Source: JAPLGZ01 sp038318235
Lineage (GTDB): Bacteria > Chloroflexota > Anaerolineae > Caldilineales > Caldilineaceae
Direction: 5' to 3'
DNA: 8,241 bases
NCBI GenBank assembly: GCA_038318235.1
Contig: JBBQBY010000301.1
Coordinates: forward strand, 1 to 8,241
Position 1 is the first letter of the stretch. Every line of letters begins with the position of its first letter. Shown here piece after piece: positions 1 through 5,265 of this stretch. The notes beneath the pieces were generated by a model that worked only from the letters and a program-made list of their open reading frames with translations, made no database searches and was not told the origin of the DNA. Made by a program: the position numbers and the translations under genes.

Positions 1-485
1 TGCGCGATCCACAACGCTAATTCGAGGCTAAGCCGTTTGTCGCCGACAAAATCACGCAAGGAACCGCCCGTGATATATTCCATCACCAGAAATTCTGGTT
101 GGCCGGGCCAAGCTTGGAGCGGCGCAGAATAGATCGCTGGCTTCGGCCAAGCGCGCCACCACGGAACACCGGTAAATTCAAGCGGACGCAGGGCAACAAT
201 CCCGCGATAGCCGCCCAGCTTACTCAGCCAATCGATAGTATTCTTGATCGCCAGCCGGTTGACATCCGCGCGCGCCCGTTGATCAACGCAGGCAATTTTT
301 AAAGCGACTGGGCGGTTGTGGCCGTCCAGCGCCAGCAAGACATCGGACATCTTGCTACCTGTATCGATAAAATGTTGCGCCCGGTAAGCCAGGCCGTCCA
401 GCGATGGGATATCCTGGTCTTGTTGTGCAGTCACAAATACCTCGTCAAAGTGCGGAGGTTGGAACGCAGAATGCGGATTGACCAT
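1..485 (-). CDS. Ser/Thr protein kinase-like protein, N-terminal part (C-terminus outside window)
   Basis: Reading leftward from ATG 485-483, 161 codons are visible and run off the window edge. The kinase N-lobe and hinge are recognisable: a VALK motif with the ATP-binding lysine at about K63, the segment GIVALRPL around residue 95, and the hinge FLVMEYITGGSLRDF at 132-146. The family (Hanks-type kinases) phosphorylates Ser/Thr on regulatory proteins. The glycine-rich loop is reduced to GSKMSDV (43-49), so only the first Gly remains, and the residue expected for the alpha-C glutamate aligns near N82. HRD and DFG lie outside the window, so catalytic competence cannot be judged. The start was chosen because it keeps the whole loop; a GTG immediately upstream (488-486) is an alternative, and an in-frame TGA lies at 539-537. 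The Shine-Dalgarno sequence is weak. It is the third gene of the leftward FHA cluster, 122 nt after the VWA/FHA gene. The residues PWWRAWPKPAIYSAP (108-122) before the hinge look like a lineage-specific insertion. Confidence 0.8.
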   Translation of the reverse strand, partial: MVNPHSAFQPPHFDEVFVTAQQDQDIPSLDGLAYRAQHFIDTGSKMSDVLLALDGHNRPVALKIACVDQRARADVNRLAIKNTIDWLSKLGGYRGIVALRPLEFTGVPWWRAWPKPAIYSAPLQAWPGQPEFLVMEYITGGSLRDFVGDKRLSLELALWIA

Positions 486-500
486 CACTTCGCATTCTGC
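466..500 (-). promoter_or_regulatory. Perfect 10-bp inverted repeat enclosing the kinase start codon
   Basis: The arms GCAGAATGCG (466-475) and CGCATTCTGC (491-500) are exact reverse complements with a 15-nt spacer. On the leftward mRNA this gives a hairpin whose loop carries the proposed ATG (485-483). A translational control element or a protein-binding palindrome are both possible; a chance repeat of this size somewhere in the window is not negligible. Confidence 0.4.
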
Positions 501-508
501 ACTCTTTA

Positions 509-551
509 GGCTTTTCCGAAAATAAAATAGCCATCTTCAACCGGAAAAGCC
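509..551. repeat. 10-bp inverted repeat in the gap before the kinase gene
   Basis: GGCTTTTCCG (509-518) and CGGAAAAGCC (542-551) are perfect complements around a 23-nt AT-rich spacer. The repeat lies in the 122-nt gap between the stop of the VWA/FHA gene and the kinase start. There is no T-tract in the leftward direction after the stem, so it is not a standard terminator. It could stabilise or separate segments of the operon mRNA. Confidence 0.35.
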
Positions 552-607
552 CCAGCCTTTCCGAGGAAACAGCTTAAAGCGTGGATATCTATTTTTTCGG
601 AATGGCC

Positions 608-2539
608 TTATTCCCCCGCCACCGTCGCTTCGTCTTCACCTTGCGCATGAAATTCATAGACAACCTCGCCGAAGCTCGTCAGATCGTTATGGCGCAACAA
701 TAACTCTTCGCCAGGTTGCAGGCGCTTGCCGTTGAGGAAGGTGCCAGCCGTGCTCGCATTATCACGCAAGTAGAGCCGCCCCTCTTTCTGGATGATCACG
801 GCATGTTCACGCGAGATACTCTTGTCATTGATCACGACGGTATTATTTTTGCTGTGCCGCCCAATATGAATCTGGCGCACCTCGCCGCGGGCAGGACTCA
901 AGCCATAAATCGGCAGTTCATTCGGTAAGGTTGGGTTGCCCGCCACCCGGACAAAGGCACCGATAATCGGCTGCTTGATCTGCTCGGACAGGCGGTAGGT
1001 CGCTTCGTCGTCACCAAACTCGGAGCGCGGGACAATCGTTGCATCGTCATTCTGCTCATCATCAGCTTTCTGATCATCATCAGCCTGGACACGTGCGGCA
1101 TACGCCGGTGTGCGCCGCGGTTCGGCGGCTGGCACCGATGCAGCATTGTCCGTCTGCAAGTCATAATTACTACTGACTTTGGGCTTATTTTTGGGTAATG
1201 GTTTCAACTCACCGACTGGATCATTTAAGGCATAAAGCTGGCTATCTCGCCGATTCAACCGTCGATTCAGATTTGTATTCTGTGTCGCCCGTGCTTTGCG
1301 CTCGCGTAAATCGCGATAGACAAAATAGGCCAGCAGCAAGATCAGCACCGGCAAAGCGAGTTGCAAGGCGCCTCTTGGCAGGGTTAATGCAGTGCCTGGG
1401 ATCACAATGCGATCGCCTTGGGTAGTATCGACGACGGGTCCACTTTCAATGGCAGACGCAGCGGTGGCAACAGGCTCGTCAGCTATGGCAGCTGCGGCAA
1501 CGGTAGTGGTGACATTTAGCGCTGCCGCGGTCGGAGCCGACGTGGGGCTTACGGTGGTAGCTGCCACCGTAGCCGTAGTCGCCTGTACTGGTGTTGAATT
1601 AGCCGGTATCTGGTTAGTAGGATCGAGCTTCGTTTCGACGGTTGAGCCACTGGGTAAGGTTAATTGGAGACGGAGCGGTGCAGGCGTTGTACTACTAGAT
1701 TTGTAGATAAGTGTGCGCTGCATCCTTAAACTGGACAGCACAGGCCACAGCGCATCCAAGTTTTGCACGGCGGCCAAAAAGACTGATTGTCCATGAGTTT
1801 GCTGGGCCAACTGTTGCAGTGCGCTGGACTGGCTGGTCGCCTGATTCGGCGCGGCCATTTCCACCGTATGAATGTAGACCTGCTGCTCATGCGCTTTGGC
1901 GACAACTTTGGCCAGATCAAACGCGCTCGCGCCGGTTGAAAACAAAAGGAGCACGCGGGCCAGCCCAGCCGGTTGCCCCGGCGGCGGAAATTTATCCAAC
2001 GTTTGCAGCAAGAGATCGGTGAGCGGTGCATCGGTCGCCAAGTCCTCTGGTTTATGCTGGACGATACTGTTAAAAATCAAGTTTGGTTCTTTCGTCCAAT
2101 CCTGAATCGTTTGCAGCGTGCCATCTGCCTGGCTGGAATAGACCGCCACCAGATCCACGTTGCGCGTGATCACGTTATTCTCGATCAGGCCCAGGGCTGC
2201 GCCCGCCACTTCAGCATGATGGCTTTGGCCAGACGTACCAGGCGCCAAGATCTCATGTGGATCCACAACAAGTGCCAACTGGATGCCCGCCAACGCAGTG
2301 CGATCGGCGGCAGGCGTCTGCACTTTATCACCTTCAAAAAGTTGTACAGGCAACGTACTCAGATCGCCACTCAAATTGCCACCCACCGCGGAAAGTTGCA
2401 TGGTCGGCGCCTGGGTCGTATCTAGATTGACAATATCGACAAACGGTGACGGGTTATCTTGAGCGAAAGCGGCAGGTTGCACTAGCCATCCGCCGGCTAA
2501 AATCAGCAAGAGCACGAGGAAACGGGCAATATACTTCAT
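608..2539 (-). CDS. Membrane-anchored VWA-like / FHA domain protein
   Basis: A 643-residue protein with a clear order of parts. A signal peptide with a hydrophobic core (residues 7-20) ends near AFA-Q (24-27). A predicted extracytoplasmic alpha/beta region (about 80-280) resembles a von Willebrand A fold: strands IQLALVVD (86-93), VDLVAVYS (128-135), ARVLLLFSTG (194-203) and VYIHTVEMA (221-229). An Ala/Thr/Val/Pro-rich stalk (about 315-365) leads to one transmembrane helix (about 391-408) followed by basic residues (RDLRERK). A charged cytoplasmic linker precedes a C-terminal FHA domain (about 553-632). The FHA pThr-binding residues are present: G560-R561, S576-R577-x-H579 and N603-G604. The VWA metal site is degenerate, with DPHEI (93-97) where DxSxS is expected. 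Acidic-Thr motifs DDAT, DEAT and DEAT occur at T501, T514 and T639. A strong RBS (AGGAAGG, complement of 2544-2550) precedes the ATG. It starts 30 nt after the FHA regulator. Likely role: relaying an outside signal to pThr-dependent partners inside (inference). Confidence 0.88.
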   Translation of the reverse strand: MKYIARFLVLLLILAGGWLVQPAAFAQDNPSPFVDIVNLDTTQAPTMQLSAVGGNLSGDLSTLPVQLFEGDKVQTPAADRTALAGIQLALVVDPHEILAPGTSGQSHHAEVAGAALGLIENNVITRNVDLVAVYSSQADGTLQTIQDWTKEPNLIFNSIVQHKPEDLATDAPLTDLLLQTLDKFPPPGQPAGLARVLLLFSTGASAFDLAKVVAKAHEQQVYIHTVEMAAPNQATSQSSALQQLAQQTHGQSVFLAAVQNLDALWPVLSSLRMQRTLIYKSSSTTPAPLRLQLTLPSGSTVETKLDPTNQIPANSTPVQATTATVAATTVSPTSAPTAAALNVTTTVAAAAIADEPVATAASAIESGPVVDTTQGDRIVIPGTALTLPRGALQLALPVLILLLAYFVYRDLRERKARATQNTNLNRRLNRRDSQLYALNDPVGELKPLPKNKPKVSSNYDLQTDNAASVPAAEPRRTPAYAARVQADDDQKADDEQNDDATIVPRSEFGDDEATYRLSEQIKQPIIGAFVRVAGNPTLPNELPIYGLSPARGEVRQIHIGRHSKNNTVVINDKSISREHAVIIQKEGRLYLRDNASTAGTFLNGKRLQPGEELLLRHNDLTSFGEVVYEFHAQGEDEATVAGE

Positions 2540-2569
2540 AGCACCTTCCTATAGTAAAGCGATATCACT

Positions 2570-3358
2570 TTATTGCTTGTTGAACCGGTAACCGCCTTCG
2601 CGATCGCCCCATTTACGGACAGTTTCAATATATTCATGCGCAGGGTCAAGCAATTCCAGCCGTTCGCGCAGGCGCTTAACAATGTTGAAGAGCGCGTCGC
2701 GCACGCGTTTCTCATCATCAACATTGTCTGGCTCCCAGCCCCAAATCGTAAAAGCCAGATCGCGATGGGAGACCGGGTTAGGGTAGCCATCCATGAGCAA
2801 TTTAAGGAATTGGTACTCACTGTTCGAGAGGCGGAGTTCCTCATTCGCTTCAGCGCCCTGCATCCAGATGCGGCGGTCGGCATGCGAGAGGGTAATGCCG
2901 TAGATGGTTTTACTTTCCGGGGTGACATCCGTGGCGCCGAAATCAGAAAACTTGAGATGAAAGACGCCGGCTAATTGCAGCTCGCCGGTGTCACGCAATT
3001 TACAAACTTCGTTGTTTTCCAATTTGCGGCCGCCCACACTGGTGCCATTGGCACTGCCCAGATCGCGCAGTTCATACGATTCATCGGGGCAGGTAATAAT
3101 TTTTACGTGGCTGCGTGAGATTTTGGGGCTATCGACAAACAGATCGTTGGTGACGCTCCGTCCAATCCCAAATTCGGCGACGTTAATGTAGAATCCCATG
3201 CCTTCGTTCAATTTTATGTGGCCTTCGAGCGTCATCACCTCGGCCCCTTGTTGATCTTGGCGATCCATAAACTGAACGCTGCTGGGTTTCACGCCGAGCG
3301 CAATGCCTTTCGCCACATAGGTGACGCAAAGTTCCAACCGATCTTTGTCAGCTAACAT
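2570..3358 (-). CDS. FHA domain - winged-helix (OmpR/PhoB-type) transcriptional regulator
   Basis: A 262-residue cytoplasmic protein. An FHA domain spans about residues 47-137, with the pThr-binding signature intact: G66-R67, S81-R82-S83-H84, and N104-G105 in DLGSANGTSVGG. The C-terminal third (about 152-260) is a winged helix of the OmpR/PhoB C-terminal type: the segment LRLSNSEYQFLKLLM (176-190), the recognition-helix region KRVRDALFNIVKRLRERL (217-234), and the wing hairpin ending in RKWGDREGGYRF (248-259). FHA modules bind phosphothreonine peptides, so DNA binding is probably controlled by Ser/Thr phosphorylation, as for mycobacterial EmbR, although EmbR has the opposite domain order plus a BTAD. 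No receiver domain is present. The ATG at 3358-3356 has AGGAG 8 nt upstream. The gene heads the leftward operon, with the VWA/FHA gene 30 nt downstream and the kinase after that. Autoregulation through the repeats at 3398-3452 is plausible but unproven. Confidence 0.92.
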   Translation of the reverse strand: MLADKDRLELCVTYVAKGIALGVKPSSVQFMDRQDQQGAEVMTLEGHIKLNEGMGFYINVAEFGIGRSVTNDLFVDSPKISRSHVKIITCPDESYELRDLGSANGTSVGGRKLENNEVCKLRDTGELQLAGVFHLKFSDFGATDVTPESKTIYGITLSHADRRIWMQGAEANEELRLSNSEYQFLKLLMDGYPNPVSHRDLAFTIWGWEPDNVDDEKRVRDALFNIVKRLRERLELLDPAHEYIETVRKWGDREGGYRFNKQ

Positions 3359-3397
3359 AGGCCGAACTCCTCATACAAAAACAGTGATAATGGTCTG

Positions 3398-3452
3398 ACG
3401 AACGGATAGTGTAACAGATTTCAGGTGAGCAACCGATGAACGAACGGATAGT
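3398..3452. promoter_or_regulatory. Tandem 13-bp direct repeats, candidate operator of the FHA operon
   Basis: ACGAACGGATAGT occurs at 3398-3410 and again, identically, at 3440-3452. The start-to-start distance is 42 bp, close to four helical turns, so both copies face the same side of the DNA. Both lie 40-95 nt upstream of the FHA/winged-helix start codon, and OmpR-type winged helices commonly bind direct repeats. No third copy was found elsewhere in the window. Confidence 0.5.
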
Positions 3453-3465
3453 TATGCTGGATCTG

Positions 3466-3474
3466 ATTGTAGCA
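3466..3474 (-). promoter_or_regulatory. Candidate extended -10 promoter for the FHA operon
   Basis: On the minus strand TGC-TACAAT is present (TACAAT = complement of 3466-3471, TG one base upstream). No convincing -35 is seen at 16-18 bp. If used, transcription would begin near 3459, and the direct repeats would lie in the initially transcribed region, a position typical of a repressor roadblock. Confidence 0.3.
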
Positions 3475-3522
3475 GAGCGTGAAGATAGATTGGCGCTTGC
3501 TATCTAACAAACTGGCTTTAGA

Positions 3523-3553
3523 TTCTATCAATTCTCGCTAAAAATTGATAGAA
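3523..3553. repeat. Perfect 11-bp inverted repeat in the FHA operon leader
   Basis: TTCTATCAATT (3523-3533) and AATTGATAGAA (3543-3553) pair perfectly around a 9-nt loop. The repeat lies between the distal promoter (3654-3626) and the FHA regulator start. No T-tract follows in the leftward direction, so it looks like an operator or an mRNA hairpin rather than a terminator. Confidence 0.45.
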
Positions 3554-3625
3554 AGTTGCACCAAAACTGATGGTAAGTGAAGTATAGATGATATAGTTCA
3601 CTCGGCTGCCATCAAAACCTGCCCC

Positions 3626-3654
3626 ATTATACCGGTAGCCGCCCAATAAATCAA
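3626..3654 (-). promoter_or_regulatory. Sigma70-like promoter reading leftward into the FHA operon
   Basis: On the minus strand the -35 TTGATT (3654-3649), a 17-bp spacer and a consensus -10 TATAAT (3631-3626) are present. The predicted start is near 3619, which leaves a leader of about 260 nt before the FHA/winged-helix gene. That leader contains the 11-bp hairpin and the two 13-bp direct repeats. Confidence 0.6.
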
Positions 3655-3671
3655 TCAGGATCGTAGCAAGG

Positions 3672-3822
3672 GCCTCACCCCCGCGCCCGGTGGCCGCCCC
3701 CTCTCCTGAACGCGCCCAAGGGGCACCCGGCTGTTTCAGAAGCGGGGAGAACTGCCGTTGCTTTGCACCCCCTCTCCTAAACTCTGTCCTTTGATTCAGA
3801 AGAGGGGGCTGGGGGGTGAGGC
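3672..3822. repeat. C/G-rich palindromic (REP/BIME-like) element, copy 1
   Basis: The outer arms GCCTCACCCCC (3672-3682) and GGGGGTGAGGC (3812-3822) are perfect complements bounding 151 bp. Inside, CCCCCTCT (3769-3776 region) pairs with AGAGGGGG (3800-3807), and a further CCCCTCTCCTGAA block sits at 3698-3710. The right end AGAGGGGGCTGGGGGGTGAGGC is nearly identical to the end of the copy at 7476-7525, so this is a dispersed family. An open frame across it (3518-3835, minus) is judged not to be a gene. Confidence 0.65.
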
Positions 3823-3857
3823 TCCCGCGCCACAAACCCGCTCATAATCTGAAATAA

Positions 3858-4317
3858 CCCACCGTTTGCTTACCGTTTGACCCGTATGGGCTGGCTTATC
3901 GTGCCGGCTAGTGGTATATGGTCGGCTACTGTCATCTGCGCCAAGATATGCGCACTTCCCGGCTTGATCGGGTGGTGAATGTACGGCTTTGCGATCAAAC
4001 TTTTACACGGCCTGCGCAAATTGACATTATGCGGCATGTCGAAGCATCGATCGCGCGCACGCCCGGCGCCTGGCGGATCGATGTGTTGTTGCAAACTACA
4101 TTGGAAAACGCGCAACAACAGATTTCGCCCGCATTAGCTACGCTGGAAGCGACAGCGGAAGGCATTCGGATGTGCTGTTTATGTGCAAAAGCTTCCCTGG
4201 TTTGCGCATTTCCTGGCCGGGCTAGATTGCGACATTATTGTACGCCACCCGCCGGAATTACGCGCTGAATTGCAAGCGTTAGCCGTCAGAGCCATGAGGA
4301 TCGGGAATGAAAGTTAA
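3858..4317 (+). pseudogene. Remnant of a WYL-domain transcriptional regulator (nonsense + frameshift, HTH lost)
   Basis: Translated on the plus strand, 3873-3908 gives PFDPYGLAYRAG, then an in-frame TAG (3909-3911), then WYMVGYCHLRQDMRTSRLDR from 3912. This is the WYL signature: PYGL..., W-Y-(L/M)-V-G-Y-C, then R-x-x-R-L-D-R. The frame continues through VLLQTTLENAQQQ to about 4175, where a +1 shift is needed. The shifted frame (codons starting at 4198 etc.) gives PWFAHFLAGLDCDIIVRHP and PPELRAELQALAVRA, the expected C-terminal helix-strand-helix of a WYL protein, ending at TAA 4315-4317. The N-terminal helix-turn-helix is absent; upstream sequence is stop-containing and then the C/G-rich repeat. 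Intact relatives are ligand-responsive DNA-binding regulators, often of DNA-damage or defence genes. Only this domain remains, so the gene is dead. Sequencing errors could explain the two lesions but not the missing HTH. Confidence 0.8.
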
Positions 4318-4458
4318 GTAGGCCGCCCATTCGCGATCATTTGCCAGCGCAACATGCGCTAACTTTTGCAACTTTCCCACTGGCTTTTGCGTATAGATTG
4401 GTGAACGACAAACACGCCAGCAAGCGTCATTAAATCGGATCGAAAGGTAGAAAATAAA

Positions 4459-4695
4459 ATGCAACATTTTGAGAGAGAAATGAATTCAACAACAAAAAAT
4501 CCAGGCCTTGCCGCGGTGTTGAGCGCTCTAATCCCCGGCCTTGGTCAAATCTATAACGGGCGCATCCTCTGGGCGATCTTCTGGTTTATTATCACACCAG
4601 GACTCTGGATCGGCACAGGTGGTACACTTGGCTGGGTCTGCCATGTGATCTCCGCCTATCAGGCGTATGGTCAGGCGCAACGCTATCGGTATTAA
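4459..4695 (+). CDS. Small TM2-like integral membrane protein
   Basis: A protein of 78 residues (71 if started at the second ATG, 4480). The sequence KNPGLAAVLSALIPGLGQIY followed by NG resembles the first helix and G-x-G-x-x-Y turn of TM2-type small membrane proteins, which often begin K-N-P just after the start. A second hydrophobic stretch is ILWAIFWFIITPGLWIG and a third, weaker one is GWVCHVISAYQAY, followed by a short polar tail QAQRYRY. The function of this family is not known. Two starts are possible. ATG 4459 has AAAGG 11 nt upstream and lies in a duplicated AT-rich segment. ATG 4480 has GAGAG 4 nt upstream and gives the family-like N-terminus MNSTTKNP, so 4480 may be the true start. 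The gene stands alone on this strand between the WYL remnant and the inverted-repeat chain; no confident promoter was found. Confidence 0.7.
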   Translation: MQHFEREMNSTTKNPGLAAVLSALIPGLGQIYNGRILWAIFWFIITPGLWIGTGGTLGWVCHVISAYQAYGQAQRYRY

Positions 4696-4721
4696 ACGGT
4701 TGCAGCGCATTTCGCAAAAAT

Positions 4722-4747
4722 AAGCCGTAGGCCCATGCTTGCGGCTT
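4722..4747. terminator. Hairpin after the TM2-like gene, weak terminator
   Basis: AAGCCGTAGG (4722-4731) pairs with CTTGCGGCTT (4738-4747), a 10-bp stem with two G-U pairs in RNA and a 6-nt loop. It lies 27 nt past the stop codon. Rightward it is followed by GAAAATAAAAT without a T-tract; leftward it is followed by ATTTTT, so the canonical terminator orientation is the minus strand. Confidence 0.4.
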
Positions 4748-4758
4748 GAAAATAAAAT

Positions 4759-4804
4759 ATGCAACACGGTCGAGGGTATACATCTATTCTCGGCCGTGTT
4801 GCAT
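4759..4804. repeat. 16-bp inverted repeat (hairpin) downstream of the TM2-like gene
   Basis: ATGCAACACGGTCGAG (4759-4774) and CTCGGCCGTGTTGCAT (4789-4804) match at 15 of 16 positions (the remaining pair is G-U in RNA) around a 14-nt loop. The stem is strong but has no T-tract. It begins inside a copy of GAAAATAAAAT(AT)GCAACA, which also occurs at 4450-4466 at the start of the TM2-like gene. Confidence 0.6.
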
Positions 4805-4824
4805 GCCATACTGAAGTCAATTTA

Positions 4825-4959
4825 AAAAGCGGCGTTTTGAGCGCTGGCGAGCCCAGACCCCCACCAAACCTCCCCCTGCTGGGGAGGAACCGAGGCTTCG
4901 TCGACCCCGAAACTGTTCCTGCTCAGCCGGAGGTAGGGTGAGCTAAAAACTCCGCTTTT
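4825..4959. repeat. C/G-rich palindromic element, copy 2, with 18-bp terminal inverted repeats
   Basis: The terminal arms 4825-4842 (AAAAGCGGCGTTTTGAGC) and 4942-4959 (GCTAAAAACTCCGCTTTT) match at 16 of 18 positions. Inside are a GACCCCCACC block, a 7-bp hairpin CCTCCCC (4869-4875) / GGGGAGG (4881-4887), and GGAGGTAGGGTGAGC at 4929-4943. The element is non-coding. It has the shape of a small miniature inverted-repeat or BIME-like unit; no transposase is present. Confidence 0.6.
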
Positions 4960-4977
4960 CGTTCTGATTTTGGTATA

Positions 4978-5063
4978 AGGCCAATCCAAATAAATAAGTA
5001 TACAGATTTGGTGCCGCCAAAATTGGCGGCGCGCCCTGGATCATTATTTACTTGGAATGGCCT
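4978..5063. repeat. 86-bp nested palindrome with 20-bp arms
   Basis: The outer arms 4978-4997 (AGGCCAATCCAAATAAATAA) and 5044-5063 (TTATTTACTTGGAATGGCCT) match at 18 of 20 positions. An inner perfect palindrome GCCGCCAA / TTGGCGGC (5013-5020, 5023-5030) sits in the middle. No ORF or T-tract was found. It could be a small palindromic mobile unit or a cruciform-forming site. Confidence 0.6.
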
Positions 5064-5108
5064 AACACGTGCGAGTTTGGTAAAGCGATGTCACCTAGCG
5101 CAGCCATA

Positions 5109-5137
5109 TTGACAGACGGCCGCTGAAATGGTAATCT
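5109..5137 (+). promoter_or_regulatory. Sigma70-like promoter for the ABC-F leader
   Basis: A perfect -35 TTGACA (5109-5114), a 17-bp spacer and TAATCT at 5132-5137 preceded by TGG, i.e. an extended -10 (TGn) that may compensate for the poor -10 hexamer. The predicted start is near 5144, about 445 nt upstream of the ABC-F start codon. Confidence 0.5.
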
Positions 5138-5202
5138 ATCTTCCTGCTGCCGCTCAACCGAGCAGTTGCTATCTAACGAAAATTTGGCGATCGGAAATCA
5201 TT

Positions 5203-5238
5203 ATGACCCCTCCTGCAAACTACGGGTTCACGAACTAA
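5203..5238 (+). CDS. Possible 11-residue leader peptide
   Basis: ATG at 5203 opens the peptide MTPPANYGFTN and stops at TAA 5236-5238. A weak GGA lies 8 nt upstream. It is the first ORF after the predicted transcription start and lies in the right place for a leader peptide, and it contains a Pro-Pro pair that can slow ribosomes. There is no other evidence that it is translated. Confidence 0.2.
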   Translation: MTPPANYGFTN

Positions 5239-5265
5239 GCGTGCACCTGCTATAAACCGATGAAG

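Noticed and set aside
1392..1706. Plus-strand ORF of 104 residues rich in Ala/Val
   Set aside because: It is the antisense of the Ala/Thr/Val-rich stalk of the VWA/FHA protein; low complexity with no RBS or domain.
1973..2425. Plus-strand ORF of 150 residues
   Set aside because: It lies wholly opposite the VWA-like domain, whose frame has a signal peptide, TM helix and FHA domain in a coherent order.
3518..3835. Minus-strand ORF of 105 residues
   Set aside because: It is composed of the C/G-rich palindrome and the promoter/hairpin region of the FHA operon.
4346..4397. AGCGCA/TGCGCT palindrome (4346-4360) and a TATAGA box (4392-4397) as promoter/operator of the TM2-like gene
   Set aside because: The only -35-like hexamer is 20 bp away and the palindrome is short; support is too weak to annotate.
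4279..4467. Minus-strand ORF of 62 residues overlapping the end of the WYL remnant
   Set aside because: It has no RBS-supported start, no domain, and overlaps the WYL C-terminus, which is clearly read on the plus strand. A small real gene is not fully excluded.
3497..5177. 12-mer TTGCTATCTAAC shared by 3497-3508 and 5166-5177
   Set aside because: A 12-base match between distant sites is expected by chance in a window of this size.
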